Assembly (NCBI GenBank): GCA_005765155.1 | Contig: VCCP01000003.1 | Span: 496,001-560,000 of the forward strand | Origin: Zelopaecilomyces penicillatus | Lineage: Eukaryota; Ascomycota; Sordariomycetes; Hypocreales; Pseudodiploosporaceae | Reading direction: 5' to 3' | DNA length: 64,000 nucleotides | Shown: in pieces, positions 47,758 to 58,084 of the stretch | Layout of the letters: the number at the start of each line of letters is the position of its first letter | Numbering within the stretch: the stretch's first letter is position 1 | Position numbers and translations under genes: made by a program | The notes under the pieces: model-generated | The model's input: the letters and a program-made list of their open reading frames with translations, nothing else | Databases searched by the model: none | Told to the model about the DNA's origin: nothing

Positions 47758-47772
47758 CCCCCCCCCCCCCCC
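47758..47772 (+). repeat. Poly-C run, about 15 bases
   Basis: C homopolymer ending about 145 bp upstream of the start codon of the Fungal_N-type gene. Confidence 0.85.
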
Positions 47773-47915
47773 TCCCCCTCTTCAGCCCGCATATGGCTGT
47801 CAGTAAAAATGATTGGGCATCTACGACTCGATTTTCCAAAAATTACCTAAAGATAGTATCACGAAAAACAAGCCACTTTTTTTTTTACCATAACTGCCAT
47901 TTTCCCTCCAGAGAG

Positions 47916-49235
47916 ATGGGCGATCCTCTCAGTGTAGTCTCCGGTATATTGGCCATTGTCACCGCCACGGTCCAGTCCAGCAAGGCTCTTTATCAAGCCA
48001 TTCAAAGCTTCCGAGACCATCCCCGGGCCGTGCGGCAGCTCATTAACGAGCTCGAGGCACTTACTGGCGTGCTTCATTCTCTCGAGTCGCTGGCCCGAGG
48101 TGACGCCTCGATCTTTGTTCCTTTGAAGCTCCCACTCACACAATGCTGTCAAGCATGCGGAGAGTTCAAAGCGCTGATTGTCAAGCACACAGCACGTTCG
48201 CGCGGGTCAAAGTCGAGTTTCCGGGACTGGGCGACGCTGAGATACATGGATAGTGACATCAATGGGTTCACAACCATGTTGGCGGGGTATAAATCCACCA
48301 TATCTGTTGCTCTGGCCGACGCCAACTTGTTAAGTGCTTTTGCCGTGTCCTACTGTTTATCTTATTCACTTATTTCTTTGTTGTTTTTCCTTCATTTTGA
48401 GAAAGAGGGGGGTTTTTTAATATATATTAACATGAGACTCAGGCGATCGAGCACGGTGACTCTTCGGGTTCTGGATGAGTACAAGGACCTGATACGAAAC
48501 ACGAAACGAGACCTCGAAGACCATCTTGACGAGATTAACACCAAGCTGCAATCCCTCTCTCCATCTACGGCCTTACATCATCGTCATCATTCTCATCATG
48601 CCATATCGACGGCCGACCTACGGCGGTTCCAAAATGAGCGTCAAAGTACACAAAAATGTCTTGATATCTGCGCCGAAGTCCTCCACCACATCAACGAACG
48701 AAGGCTGCAACCCATACCCAACGAGGATTCCTCAAGCGGGAGCACCACCACCAACACCCCACCGGGCCTCTCATCCCAAGACCTGACCCTTGCTGACATC
48801 ATGACCCTTTTGGCCCTGAAAGAATGCAGCGATAAACTAAGCAACACACTATCCCGCCTGCGATTGCACGAGGAAGATACAAAGGGCCGGCTGGCGGCAG
48901 GAACCGCAGCGCCAGAGCGGCTCCTGAACAACAACAAGAACAACAGCACGGGGGAGGAAGACTCCATCCACGAGGTACGGAGACTTGCAAGCGAGGCGGA
49001 TAGCACTAAACAGTGTTTGGCCATATGCTCTTCGGCCTCTGATCGGGCGTCGTCTGGCGGCATTCACGTGTTGGAGGATATTAATGTAGGCAAAGATGGG
49101 CGGCAGATGTTGATTTCTACGCTGGACCAGCTCTTTGAGGCCAGACGTGTTACGATTGGCGAAAGGGCAAAGCAGATAATATTCTCTTCATCGGATGCCT
49201 CCCTACAGGAGTTTCTCAAAACACAGAACCAGTGA
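47916..49235 (+). CDS. Fungal_N-type protein (azaphilone cluster protein L N-terminal-like domain)
   Basis: Two exons, 47916-48328 and 48443-49235, give 401 aa. The start MGDPLSVVSGILAIVTATVQ followed by SSKALYQAIQSFRDHPRAVR is the fungal N-terminal domain found in many Pezizomycotina proteins (NACHT-like and stand-alone). Further helices follow: LINELEALTGVLHSLESLAR, LTQCCQACGEFKALI, DINGFTTMLAGYKSTISVAL. After the intron the frame reads RSSTVTLRVLDEYKDLI and DLRRFQNERQSTQKCLDICA, then a Ser/Asn-rich linker and a C-terminal helical block (EVRRLASEADSTKQCLAICS, DGRQMLISTLDQLFEARRV). The ATG at 47916 is preferred to an in-frame ATG at 47793 because the domain begins there. The 114-bp intron is free of stops in frame, so unspliced RNA would add a hydrophobic stretch. 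Molecular role unknown; signalling or scaffold functions are commonly guessed. Confidence 0.82.
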   Translation: MGDPLSVVSGILAIVTATVQSSKALYQAIQSFRDHPRAVRQLINELEALTGVLHSLESLARGDASIFVPLKLPLTQCCQACGEFKALIVKHTARSRGSKSSFRDWATLRYMDSDINGFTTMLAGYKSTISVALADANLLSAFAVSYCLSYSLISLLFFLHFEKEGGFLIYINMRLRRSSTVTLRVLDEYKDLIRNTKRDLEDHLDEINTKLQSLSPSTALHHRHHSHHAISTADLRRFQNERQSTQKCLDICAEVLHHINERRLQPIPNEDSSSGSTTTNTPPGLSSQDLTLADIMTLLALKECSDKLSNTLSRLRLHEEDTKGRLAAGTAAPERLLNNNKNNSTGEEDSIHEVRRLASEADSTKQCLAICSSASDRASSGGIHVLEDINVGKDGRQMLISTLDQLFEARRVTIGERAKQIIFSSSDASLQEFLKTQNQ

Positions 49236-49296
49236 TGATGATGATGATGATGATGGGTAATAGATGAAAGAAAACAATAAAAATGGAATCAATTAA

Positions 49297-49773
49297 TCAT
49301 CGGTTCCCCTTACGTTGACTGCCGCTGGTGGAATTCATAGAACCACCAGCACTAGCATCCCCCGATGTCCTTCCATTCCCTATGAAATTAGACGGCCCAG
49401 GGGGGCCAGCATCGGGCTCCCGGGGACTTCTTGATCCAAAATGTGTGTCCATTACTTGTGTGAGCGCCTGAATCGATGCGTCGCTCATCGTCCCAACCGT
49501 GTGCCAGGCACCTCTGGCAACCGTCACACGGCGTTGATCGTAATCATGGCCATCCGTTGAGGCATGGAACTGCACTGCTCTCTCGTCCAACGTGACATCT
49601 TCCATGCGGTGTGTAGGGGGAGGAGGCCCAGGAGGAGGGGGGGCGGGTTCGGCAGGTGCTGGTAACACAGCATCGACCACCTCGGGGGCACCACTTGGAC
49701 GCATCTCTTCTGAGGCAACACGTGGCGGGGGGCTTGAATCTTTTATTGTTTGAAAAAAGCTGGGTGGTGTCGC
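49297..49773 (-). CDS. Possible terminal exon of a minus-strand gene, unknown
   Basis: An open 158-residue frame begins directly after an acceptor-like TTATAG and reads ATPPSFFQTIKDSSPPPRVA. It then passes a proline-rich linker (PAPAEPAPPPPGPPPP) and a compact block (QRRVTVARGAWHTVGTMSDA, SIQALTQVMDTHFG). The end of that block is similar in style to the C-terminal part of Fungal_N-type proteins, so this may be the tail of a related, tail-to-tail gene whose 5' exons are lost or not recognisable. Alternatively it is a short gene starting at the internal ATG at 49704. Upstream minus-strand sequence gives no convincing partner exon. Confidence 0.4.
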   Translation of the reverse strand, partial: ATPPSFFQTIKDSSPPPRVASEEMRPSGAPEVVDAVLPAPAEPAPPPPGPPPPTHRMEDVTLDERAVQFHASTDGHDYDQRRVTVARGAWHTVGTMSDASIQALTQVMDTHFGSRSPREPDAGPPGPSNFIGNGRTSGDASAGGSMNSTSGSQRKGNR

Positions 49774-52700
49774 CTATAACACCGAGGGTGCTCAGAGCTT
49801 CTCAGCCAAGATAAAAAAAAATTGCTGTGGTAGAGTTGAATCTGTCGGCTGGGTTACTCCTCTATTGACAACATGTCTTTGATGAGAACGTCCAACCAAC
49901 AACACATTTGACATATGCTGGTTGGATAAACTTTGTTCCGTCTGGTTTGTAGGACGCTATTGGAAACCCACGTGTGTGTCAATTCATTCCACTGCTGCCT
50001 GTAGCGGTGCCTCAAATAGGCTGTTAATAGTGAACAAAACTGGCTTTGGGCTCTCTCAACCATTGTTTTCGTATTTCAAAGGTCCAAAGTAAAAGGAACC
50101 GCGATAACTATAGCATATTCTTCACAGCATTTGGGAGCATAAAGTCCCCGCCCTCATGTCATAAAAGTCAGTAACAATTAAAAAGGTAGTTAATAACAAT
50201 CCGCCGTCCATTATCCCTACTTTTTATGTATATAGCGCACGATTTCTCCATCGTAGTAGGCATTGAACTAGCTATTTCTGTGAAGAAAAATCAATTTTTA
50301 ATCCATATCTCGTCAAGTCATGTTCTTCTCCACATCGTTAGGTTCTTGTCAAAGCTACAGAAGCGTGCATTTCCCCAGATGCCCGATTTTCTCCGCTTGC
50401 CAAACAGTGTTTCTGTTTTCTGTGTTTTTCCACAGCACTTTAATGTGCGTCACTGTCGTCATAGTACTCACATGTTCCCACCCAAAAGAACAACCAAAGT
50501 CCCCCCGCCATCATCCTCAAAAGGAAACTGACAATCATCAAATACCTAGCTTGCACATCACCATCACCCAATCCGTCAATTTTCATAATCGATCTCAACG
50601 AGGACCCATCAGGCCGAGGCATCGCATCCTTTCTCATGACCCAGGAACGAAAATGGAGAACCCCCTGCTCCTCCCCAATGACAGGGCGTGTCTTGTCCAT
50701 CGTGTCCTCGTGAGCTATCCGCCCACATATTTCCGTTTCAAGGCCCCCTTCGCCGCCGCCTTCCTACCACAGGGGGGCTGGTTGGGTTGAATCCACACGC
50801 CTTGTCTGTCTCTCGTCTCCACCGGGCCGAGGGTATTTTCTTCCCCGGTCCCGTAGGGTTGGGGGGGGCGAAAGATGGGGGGGAGAAGCCAGTAATAGAT
50901 GGGTGTCGTCAATGGACAGACACAGTCACTCACTCGCCCACACCTACACACACACTTGTCCGCACCCCATGTGAAACCCACATATAGCCCTGGGGGAGGG
51001 GCAATGGAGGGACAACGAGTGGCTGCCGAGCACTCCACGTCGGTCGTCCAGGGTTTGTTGTTCGTAGTGGTGGTGGTGGTGGTGATCGGCAGGCAAAAGC
51101 AGACTGTCAATCAGGTCCCTTGAGATGCTGCTCACAGCGGTCGGAACTGACGTGACCTCGTCTGTGCTGAAGCAGGGCCATGATGGTAATTACGTTGAGA
51201 GCTTTGGTAGGTGGAGAGCAGAAGTTTGCAGCCACCTGACTCGCGCCCCCCCCGGATTTCATCTGGCCATAAGGCGGCCAGACGCAAGGCTGTGCACAAT
51301 TCGCGGTTTATGTCATTGATGAGGATGAATGTGCTTCTCAATCAGAACTCTGGGGAAGAAAAGACGGCAGATGATGTAAGCCACTCGCTCTCTTGGCTTG
51401 CTTGGGAATCACAACAGCACACATATACACTCACACACACAAGGCATACTTCATCATACTCTCCTGCACGTGCCTCTCATCTCCGAGAGTGAGGCTACTC
51501 AAGGCTGCCAATGATGCGTTGCTGCCATCATCGCATGGTGTGCACAAGACCAAAGTCTGTAGATTATTGTCTGCAAATTACCTGTTCATTATCTTCATCA
51601 CAGTATGAGTTCTTGATGACGGCGGGAGATTGCTAACACATGGAATTTTTGCTTATTTTTATTATTTTCTGTATTTATCCTAAAGTCTCGAAATTCAGTC
51701 TTACAGTGCTGTATATCGCCCGACGATATTACCACACTAAATGGAGACAGGTGACCTGTGCAATATCAAGTATAGCATAGCCCCTCATCGTCAAAGAATA
51801 TAGTGATGCAAAGACCTAAATCGGATATTACTCTAAACTTTTCCATCCGAGTGGGCTTGGCTTTTCAAAATTCCCATCCTATCGTCACTTCACCATTCGC
51901 ATTACATTAGATTGCTTGATTATCTGTAAAGAGCATCGCATTTCATGCAGCCCTTCTACTTACCCTCCTTTATACCATTCAATAGCATAGCATAACCTCT
52001 ATATAGGTATGCAGCACCCTCGGCCCTACATGGGTCTGCCTGGGAAACTTTATTGCGATTGTATGTAAGTGCGCGCGCGCGCGTGTGTGTGTGTGTGTGT
52101 GTTTGTGTGTGTGTTGGAGAGGGAGACAGACTTCATCATACGCACCAACTGGGTAATAATCAATCATGCTGCATTATTCCCAGGACCTCGTATTGCGACA
52201 TCGCGCCGCGCACGCTTTCTCCCTCACCGAGATGCGACGCCGATACGGGTCATTTTGGGTAGACAGAGAATCGGGTAGTCAATGCCGTTCAATGCCCTCT
52301 TTCACATAGAACAATTGCGCGCAGCGTGATTCCCGTTCTGTACTCGGGCTCCGCGCTTCACATTCCATTCACTCATGACAATAAATCGTAGACCATTGAA
52401 GCTATCGGAGGGGTTTAGTCAGAAGGGGCGATGAAAAGAAGGATACAGCGTCTGCTTCCGGGCGCCGGACTCCGCGTTTTTCTACTGGAGCAGATTCTCA
52501 CGGGCCGACATGGCGGGCGCCGCATGCCACTTTCACTCACTGCCTGTTTATCCTTGAAGATGATATATCATGCATCGGAATCTCAGACCCCACAGTTCTC
52601 TCTCTGGGGATTGTGAGGTCGAACAAAGGAGGCAATCGTTCCGTTTACCTCATTCTTGGCCTCTGCAAAACCGTTAAATTCAACAGTAAATAAATAGAAT

Positions 52701-55370
52701 TTAAATAATACTAAATAAAAAGGAGAGTATATTCAAAACAAAGCGACGCCGCGCTCTCGCTAGCTAAATTTCACTACACCAACTCAGCCCTTTGCATCTA
52801 GGCTACTTAACTACCGCATTCGTACCAAATAAAGCATCAATTCCATAGCTTCAAGCACAATTACTCGTATTTCCCAGGCCTGCATACCTCTCTCGTTAAC
52901 AAACAGCACAGCATCGCCCAGCAACACACACGAACATTTGGCCTTCCAGGCTACCAAAGCTGGTCTAGGCCAGAAACTCTTCTTCATCATCATCATCATC
53001 ATCATAGCAACGTAGATAGCTAGAAAGCTGGCGTGGTCGTCTTGGCCAGCGACATAGCCAATTCCTCTACACCGAACCAAGCATCTAGAACTAACAAACC
53101 CAGTTTAATAAGTTAATACCCCCCCGACGCCTCATGGGCGTCCCCCTCCCCTCCCCCAATGAACGGCAATGCATTTGTTTCTTGTATATGCCTCTTGGTT
53201 GCGTCCAATGTGGCGGAGGCGTCGCCTGTCCCCCCCCCTCTCTCCTTATTTTCTTCCTTTTTTTCTTTCTTTCGTCCTTTTTTTTCCACATCCCAAGAGA
53301 AACCTTCTTCAATTGAATGTTACGAAATATACCTGCAAACGCCCCATCAGCCCTCGTGGGTGGGCGGCCATCCGCTAAATTCCCCCCTTCTATTACACAC
53401 TACATGCGTCCGTCCCCAAAATCCCCAGCCAGACTAAAATGTTGCGCCGCATTATTTTTTCCAACCAACGCTTCCTCGACACATGCAAAACCCACATGGG
53501 GAGCGCAAACGAAAACAACCCTCTCTTCTTATTATTTTTTCTTGCATGCCCGCGCCAATTTAGGTCCCAAATAGTGCCGGCTTTCTCTCGGAACCCGTCG
53601 CAGACGTTATAAAACAGATATCACAACCGTTATGTGATCTGTTGTTACTGCCATTATTGTAGCTATTATCATAAAATGTTATTGTCCACAACTGATCCCG
53701 CCCCGACCGACTGACATCGGCGAACTTTTTGACAGCAAAAGATCAAATCACAAGATCGGAGTTTGCCCGGTAAGGCTCCCAAACCTTCTTCTTTTTTTGC
53801 AGTTCCATTATTCCTTCCTACAAAGCACACATTGGTCTCCCTTACCACACCTTATTCTTAGCCAGCCTCGCTCGGCATTGGCGGGATGTGGAAGTTATGA
53901 ATGGAATGCAGCCTTTCAAGGAAAAAACCATACCATCCATCCATCATACCCCCGCAAGCAGAGTATAAGTACAGGTTGTCTAATACACACTTACAGCCAA
54001 AAAATACCCCGCATAAGCCGGGCTCAAAGTCAAATTCCAAACTATCGCGATTCTAGTTCACGCAACTAAATTACAGAACCAATCTCCTCTAATCTGCCTT
54101 TTGTAGTTCCATCTTCAGCTACGTGGGTAAAGTAAGTAAGTGAGTGTATGTTGTAAACAACCTGCGTCGGTAAAGCGGAAACGGGGGGGGCACCATTCTT
54201 CATCCCATACCGCTGGCGCTCGTTTCGTTTATTACAAAATGCCTAGCCTATCAACACGTCTACTGTTTACGCAGATGTACGTATCATCTAATAATACAAA
54301 TTTACTCCTACCTCCCCTAGTAGTTAAACCATATGCCGATAGAGCCAGCCCTTCCTTTTAGGATCCCGGCACTCGTCTACATCCCCTCAGCGCATTCCGC
54401 CGGCTTGCCCTCTTCACACCGCCAGACTTTTCAACGTGGGTCCGCTGTTCGGTGACTCAGATATTTCAAGCACGCACAAACACACACAATAATCACCAGC
54501 CAATGCACAGCTCACTCAGTCACGTATTTACTCGGGAAAAGGGACCAAGAAGAGGTAGCTTCATGTAACTTTATTCATGTTTTTGATAGGTCATCGTCTA
54601 GGATAAGCCTTCTGTGAGAGCCACTTTATTTTAGTTTTCCACCCCCTTGACGTCGGCTTTGGTGAGATACCCTTTTCATGGGTCAAAACCACTTTTTTTT
54701 CATCCTTCTTCACCGTTGTAGTACTTTTTTCTCCGCTCTCGTCATAGCCGTTTGGGGGGGGTTGCAATCCCTGTCCATAGTCTTTGTTATAAAAAAATAA
54801 AGGAAAAATCTCTCCGCCCAAGGTCGCCCCTGGTTGCGCTTCATCTTCCACACGATACTACAGTACACACACTACCATCGCCCCTGAACTTTGTGATGAC
54901 CGGAAACATCAACATGAATGCATAAGCTCTGTCGGAGCTTTAACTGAAAACCAGAAAAGTCCAGACCATGGTATCATTGGGAGACCAACGCCTTGCAAGT
55001 GCCAGAAAGAAAAAGAAACAAAATAGAAATGAGAATCCGAGCCAGACAAAACGTTAAAAGACACAATCGAATAGATATCGCTAATGCTGTGCTTGAGGTG
55101 TGATAAGCCACGCCAAGTCACTCGCGTATTAGCCTGGTATGAATAGCCAGTGGCTATGATAGGGTATTAAAAAAGGATTCGTAAATCGTCACGGTTCAGG
55201 CAGCGCCGCGTCGAGTAATCCTTGGTGTAAATCGCCTGTATGCGCCGTCCAAATGTACACGGCTAGGCTCCCCCTTATATGGGTGAAGCACTGCCAGCAA
55301 AAGATCCGTTCTGAGGTATATGCATGGGATATCCCAGTAGGTACAAGAAAAAGGTTGGTAGCTGTATTAT
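49774..55370. other. 5.6-kb gene desert
   Basis: No credible gene. Contains a (GC)n(GT)n alternating run at 52070-52113, AT tracts at about 51650-51680 and 52680-52725, an ATC repeat near 52985-53005, and long C/T-rich stretches between 53220 and 53290. The right end is 3' flank of the regulator gene. Confidence 0.55.
52070..52113 (+). repeat. Alternating (GC)n(GT)n run
   Basis: About 44 bp of almost perfectly alternating purine-pyrimidine, GC dinucleotides passing into GT, with one TT break. Such runs can adopt Z-DNA. Confidence 0.85.
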
Positions 55371-57107
55371 TTACCAGCCCTTGGAATGGTATCCGTTGAA
55401 GGCCTCCTTGGAGAAGTACTGGTTCCAGCTGCTGGCGTTGACATCCTCACTCTGCTTCATGCAGGGCTTATCAGGATATTGCTTGAGGTTGGCGACATCG
55501 TGCGAGGTATGGCGACGCTTGAGCACAGCGTTGGCAGTCGATGACTTCTGCTGGCGCTCCCAGAGAAGGTGGCGACGGAGAGACTCGGTAAGCTCTGTGG
55601 CAAGCATGTTACGTCGGGTAGTTCGCGGGGATAGAGCGGCCTGAGCGTGAACGTGGTTGGTCGTGGCAACGATGGGCTGGGCACTGGATCGGGGTACCTC
55701 AATGATGGGCTTGAGGTTAGAGTGGCGCATGCCCTTCATCATAAGAGGTCCCTCATCGGAGTCGTTGGGTGAGCCACCCAGGGTTGGGTTGCCATGGCCA
55801 AGGCGGGAGCGAGGAATGGCCGAAGTGGACTGAGAAGCCTGGTTGCTAAGAGTCATGGCACGCTCGTTCTGAGCGAGCATCAAGGTGATGAGCGAGGGAC
55901 GCGAGGCCAGGTTGGCCTTGGACTCAACACGCTGAAAGAACTTGTCATCAACACTTGACTTGCCGCTGTCTTCAATGGAATCTTCCCAGTCAGAGGAGTC
56001 ATCATCGTCATCAATGGCACTCTCGTCGACATATTCGCCCTCGGTGTCAGAGTCCACAGCAGACTCGGCCTCGAAGGTGCGAGTTGTCAGGTTGTTGCTG
56101 AAAGAGGTCTTTTTCTTGGGGACGGAGAGAGAGGCGGATTTGCCAAGGTTGCTTCGAAGAGATGCATCTTCCTCGGAAGAGACACCCATTCGGAAGGCGG
56201 ACTTCTTGGACATGATGGGCTTGCGGATCTCCACACTCTGTCCCAGCTCACTCGATGAGCAAGATCCACCAAGAGCGAATCGGGGAGTCTGCTTCTTGAG
56301 CTGGACAGGCTTGTGTGCAGGGGAGGACCTAGGCTCAGGTATTGAGTCGTCGGTGGAGATGGCTGGGGCAGGCTGAGGGAAAATCTTGGGAGCGGGGGCC
56401 TGGGTGGGCACGAACTCCTGGATGGCCTTGATCGGCATGTTGATTGATGAGTGCGACTCCTCCGAGGTCTGTGAATCAGTAGAGGATGAATTGGATCGCT
56501 CTAGAGAGAGCTCAGGCTGAACAGCGACCTTTCGAGGTGCGAGAGAAAGTGACGCGTACGATGGGGCAGAGAGAGGAGTCTTATCCTTTACAATGGATAC
56601 GACCATCTTGCCAAAGTCGTCTGAGCTGATATGTCGGTTGCTGCGGGTAGATTCGAGGCGTCGTATTCTAGGTCGAACGATGTCGAGAGGAACAGATGCT
56701 GAGGCGATGTCGATATTCTCGTCGTCGGCCAGAGAGTCGACGCTGCCAGAAAGCTGTGGGATGTCGTGTAACCGGGCCTCTGAGGGAACGGTCTTGGGGA
56801 GAGTGCTGGAGGAGGAGGTGGCGGAGATGGATGCCAATCGCTTGTCGTTTTCTACAAGCTGTGTTCGTTGCCAAAGTCTCCAGCTGAGGTTTTCTAATCT
56901 GTGGCCTTGCTCAAGTGATTCTGCGCAGCGAGAAAAGACTGCATTGAATTGGTTGGTAAGCCATTGAGGGGAAGCGGTAGTAGCATGGGTGTTTTTGTCA
57001 AACTCACCAGTCCACATGCTATACAAGTTGGCGGGATTTTCAGTATCGACCTTGTGGATAACGTTGGCATCCACAGTTAACACATGCGTGTCTAGGCGGT
57101 ACGGCAT
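55371..57107 (-). CDS. DUF1752 (GATA_AreA-like) / DUF3295 regulator
   Basis: Two exons, 57107-57008 and 56938-55371, give 555 aa. The 69-bp intron has no in-frame stop, so the unspliced frame looks continuous, but splicing joins NLYSMWTVFSRCAESLEQGH to RLENLSWRLW, the conserved N-terminal DUF1752 motif. The middle is Ser-rich and low complexity. A DUF3295-like C-terminal region includes TPRFALGGSCSSSE, SKKSAFRMGVSSEEDA, DDDDSSDWEDSIEDSGKSSV, SLITLMLAQNERAM, TRRNMLATELTESLRRHLLW and SSWNQYFSKEAFNGYHSKGW at the extreme end. Family members are regulators linked to nutrient (nitrogen/glucose) signalling; despite the Pfam name there is no GATA zinc finger here. The start is the first ATG; a longer frame upstream begins at a non-ATG codon. 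It is flanked on both sides by kilobases of non-coding DNA, fitting a heavily regulated gene. Confidence 0.88.
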   Translation of the reverse strand: MPYRLDTHVLTVDANVIHKVDTENPANLYSMWTGEFDKNTHATTASPQWLTNQFNAVFSRCAESLEQGHRLENLSWRLWQRTQLVENDKRLASISATSSSSTLPKTVPSEARLHDIPQLSGSVDSLADDENIDIASASVPLDIVRPRIRRLESTRSNRHISSDDFGKMVVSIVKDKTPLSAPSYASLSLAPRKVAVQPELSLERSNSSSTDSQTSEESHSSINMPIKAIQEFVPTQAPAPKIFPQPAPAISTDDSIPEPRSSPAHKPVQLKKQTPRFALGGSCSSSELGQSVEIRKPIMSKKSAFRMGVSSEEDASLRSNLGKSASLSVPKKKTSFSNNLTTRTFEAESAVDSDTEGEYVDESAIDDDDDSSDWEDSIEDSGKSSVDDKFFQRVESKANLASRPSLITLMLAQNERAMTLSNQASQSTSAIPRSRLGHGNPTLGGSPNDSDEGPLMMKGMRHSNLKPIIEVPRSSAQPIVATTNHVHAQAALSPRTTRRNMLATELTESLRRHLLWERQQKSSTANAVLKRRHTSHDVANLKQYPDKPCMKQSEDVNASSWNQYFSKEAFNGYHSKGW

Positions 57108-57782
57108 TGCTGCCAGGTGTGAAAGAAGATTCGGCGGAGTGGCGGGCAGCTGTTGTGATATATGAAACAGGTGCCGGGGCAAGGCGGCGGTCAGGGTTTG
57201 TTGTTGTGGGAGCGTCTGAAGAGGGGGCTGCTTAGACTTTTCGGAGTGCAAAAAGCCCTATCGTCACCCAAAACGTAAAAGCCGGCTCGGTTGTGTTCGG
57301 TCCAACACACACAATGGGCGCAGGGAGCAGAAAAGCGGTTGAGAAACTCTGATTCTTCTTGTTGCAAAGCTAGGCGAAGTAGGAAGAAGAACAAAAAGTG
57401 GTTGATATTCGTGCCGTGGCGGTGTCGAAATAACAAACGGTTTGTGTGTGCGTTTGATGCGAGGGCGGGAGTATGGAGAAGAAGGCGGTCGGAGCTTTGG
57501 TGCGAAGGGAAGGTCGACGACAAGTTCTAGACGGATTGTGGAGAGTGAAGAGGGAGGAAAGGGCCTCGTTGATGTATGATGCTGGTGAGCCCGTAGGTTA
57601 AGTTGTATGCGGATAGATGGAGAAACAAGACAAGAGGGCGTCGAGAAACTGGGGAACCAGATCTAGTTATTAAGGTATCTGAGCAGGAGGATCAAGAAAG
57701 GTCTGGATTGGGGGGGGGAGTGGATGACTGAGTTGAGTGCGGTGTGCAAATCAACGTGCAACCCCATAAGGGCAGGCACAGA

Positions 57783-58084
57783 GGTACGTACCGAGGGCCC
57801 TGGGAGGGGCGTGGCTAGGGGTGTGTGTGGAGGTGTGCGAGAGGAGTGTTGCTGAAAGCAGACGCCCTCTCAGATACGTACCGCCAGGAAGGTACGTACC
57901 CAAGTATAGTACCCTGCCCTAATACGGAGGCGCCGCTGGGAGGGGAGAATGACTGGGGGTGCTGTGGGGATGGGAAGGCGGTGGTGGACGAGACAGCAGG
58001 GTACGTACTGCGCGCTCTCTCTTCCTCGTTTTCGTGGGTCGCTGTCAGGATTTCCCATCGTCCACAAGAACGCCAAAACGTACC
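57783..58084. promoter_or_regulatory. Cluster of GGTACGTACC-type palindromes
   Basis: GGTACGTACC at 57783-57792 and 57891-57900, with close variants ATACGTACC (57874-57882), GGTACGTACT (58000-58009) and CGTACC (58079-58084), all 0.7-1.0 kb upstream of the DUF1752 start. Palindromic symmetry suits a dimeric binding site; the factor is unknown. Confidence 0.5.

Larger units (their letters stand above)
36068..47915. other. 11.8-kb gene desert
   Basis: No convincing coding sequence on either strand. The longest frame (191 codons at 36508-37083) has random composition and no motif. The stretch contains regularly scattered AT tracts of 30-50 bp (about 37617, 38590, 39190, 44038, 45188), CA/GT-rich runs (41998-42060, 43126-43150), a 21-base poly-C, a 27-base poly-T and a 15-base poly-C. 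The overall composition resembles large regulatory intergenic DNA more than mutated transposons, since no terminal repeats or transposase remnants are visible. Confidence 0.6.

Noticed and set aside
55942..56376. Plus-strand frame antisense to the DUF1752 gene
   Set aside because: Shadow of the real exon, Ser/Leu-rich as expected from reversed codons.
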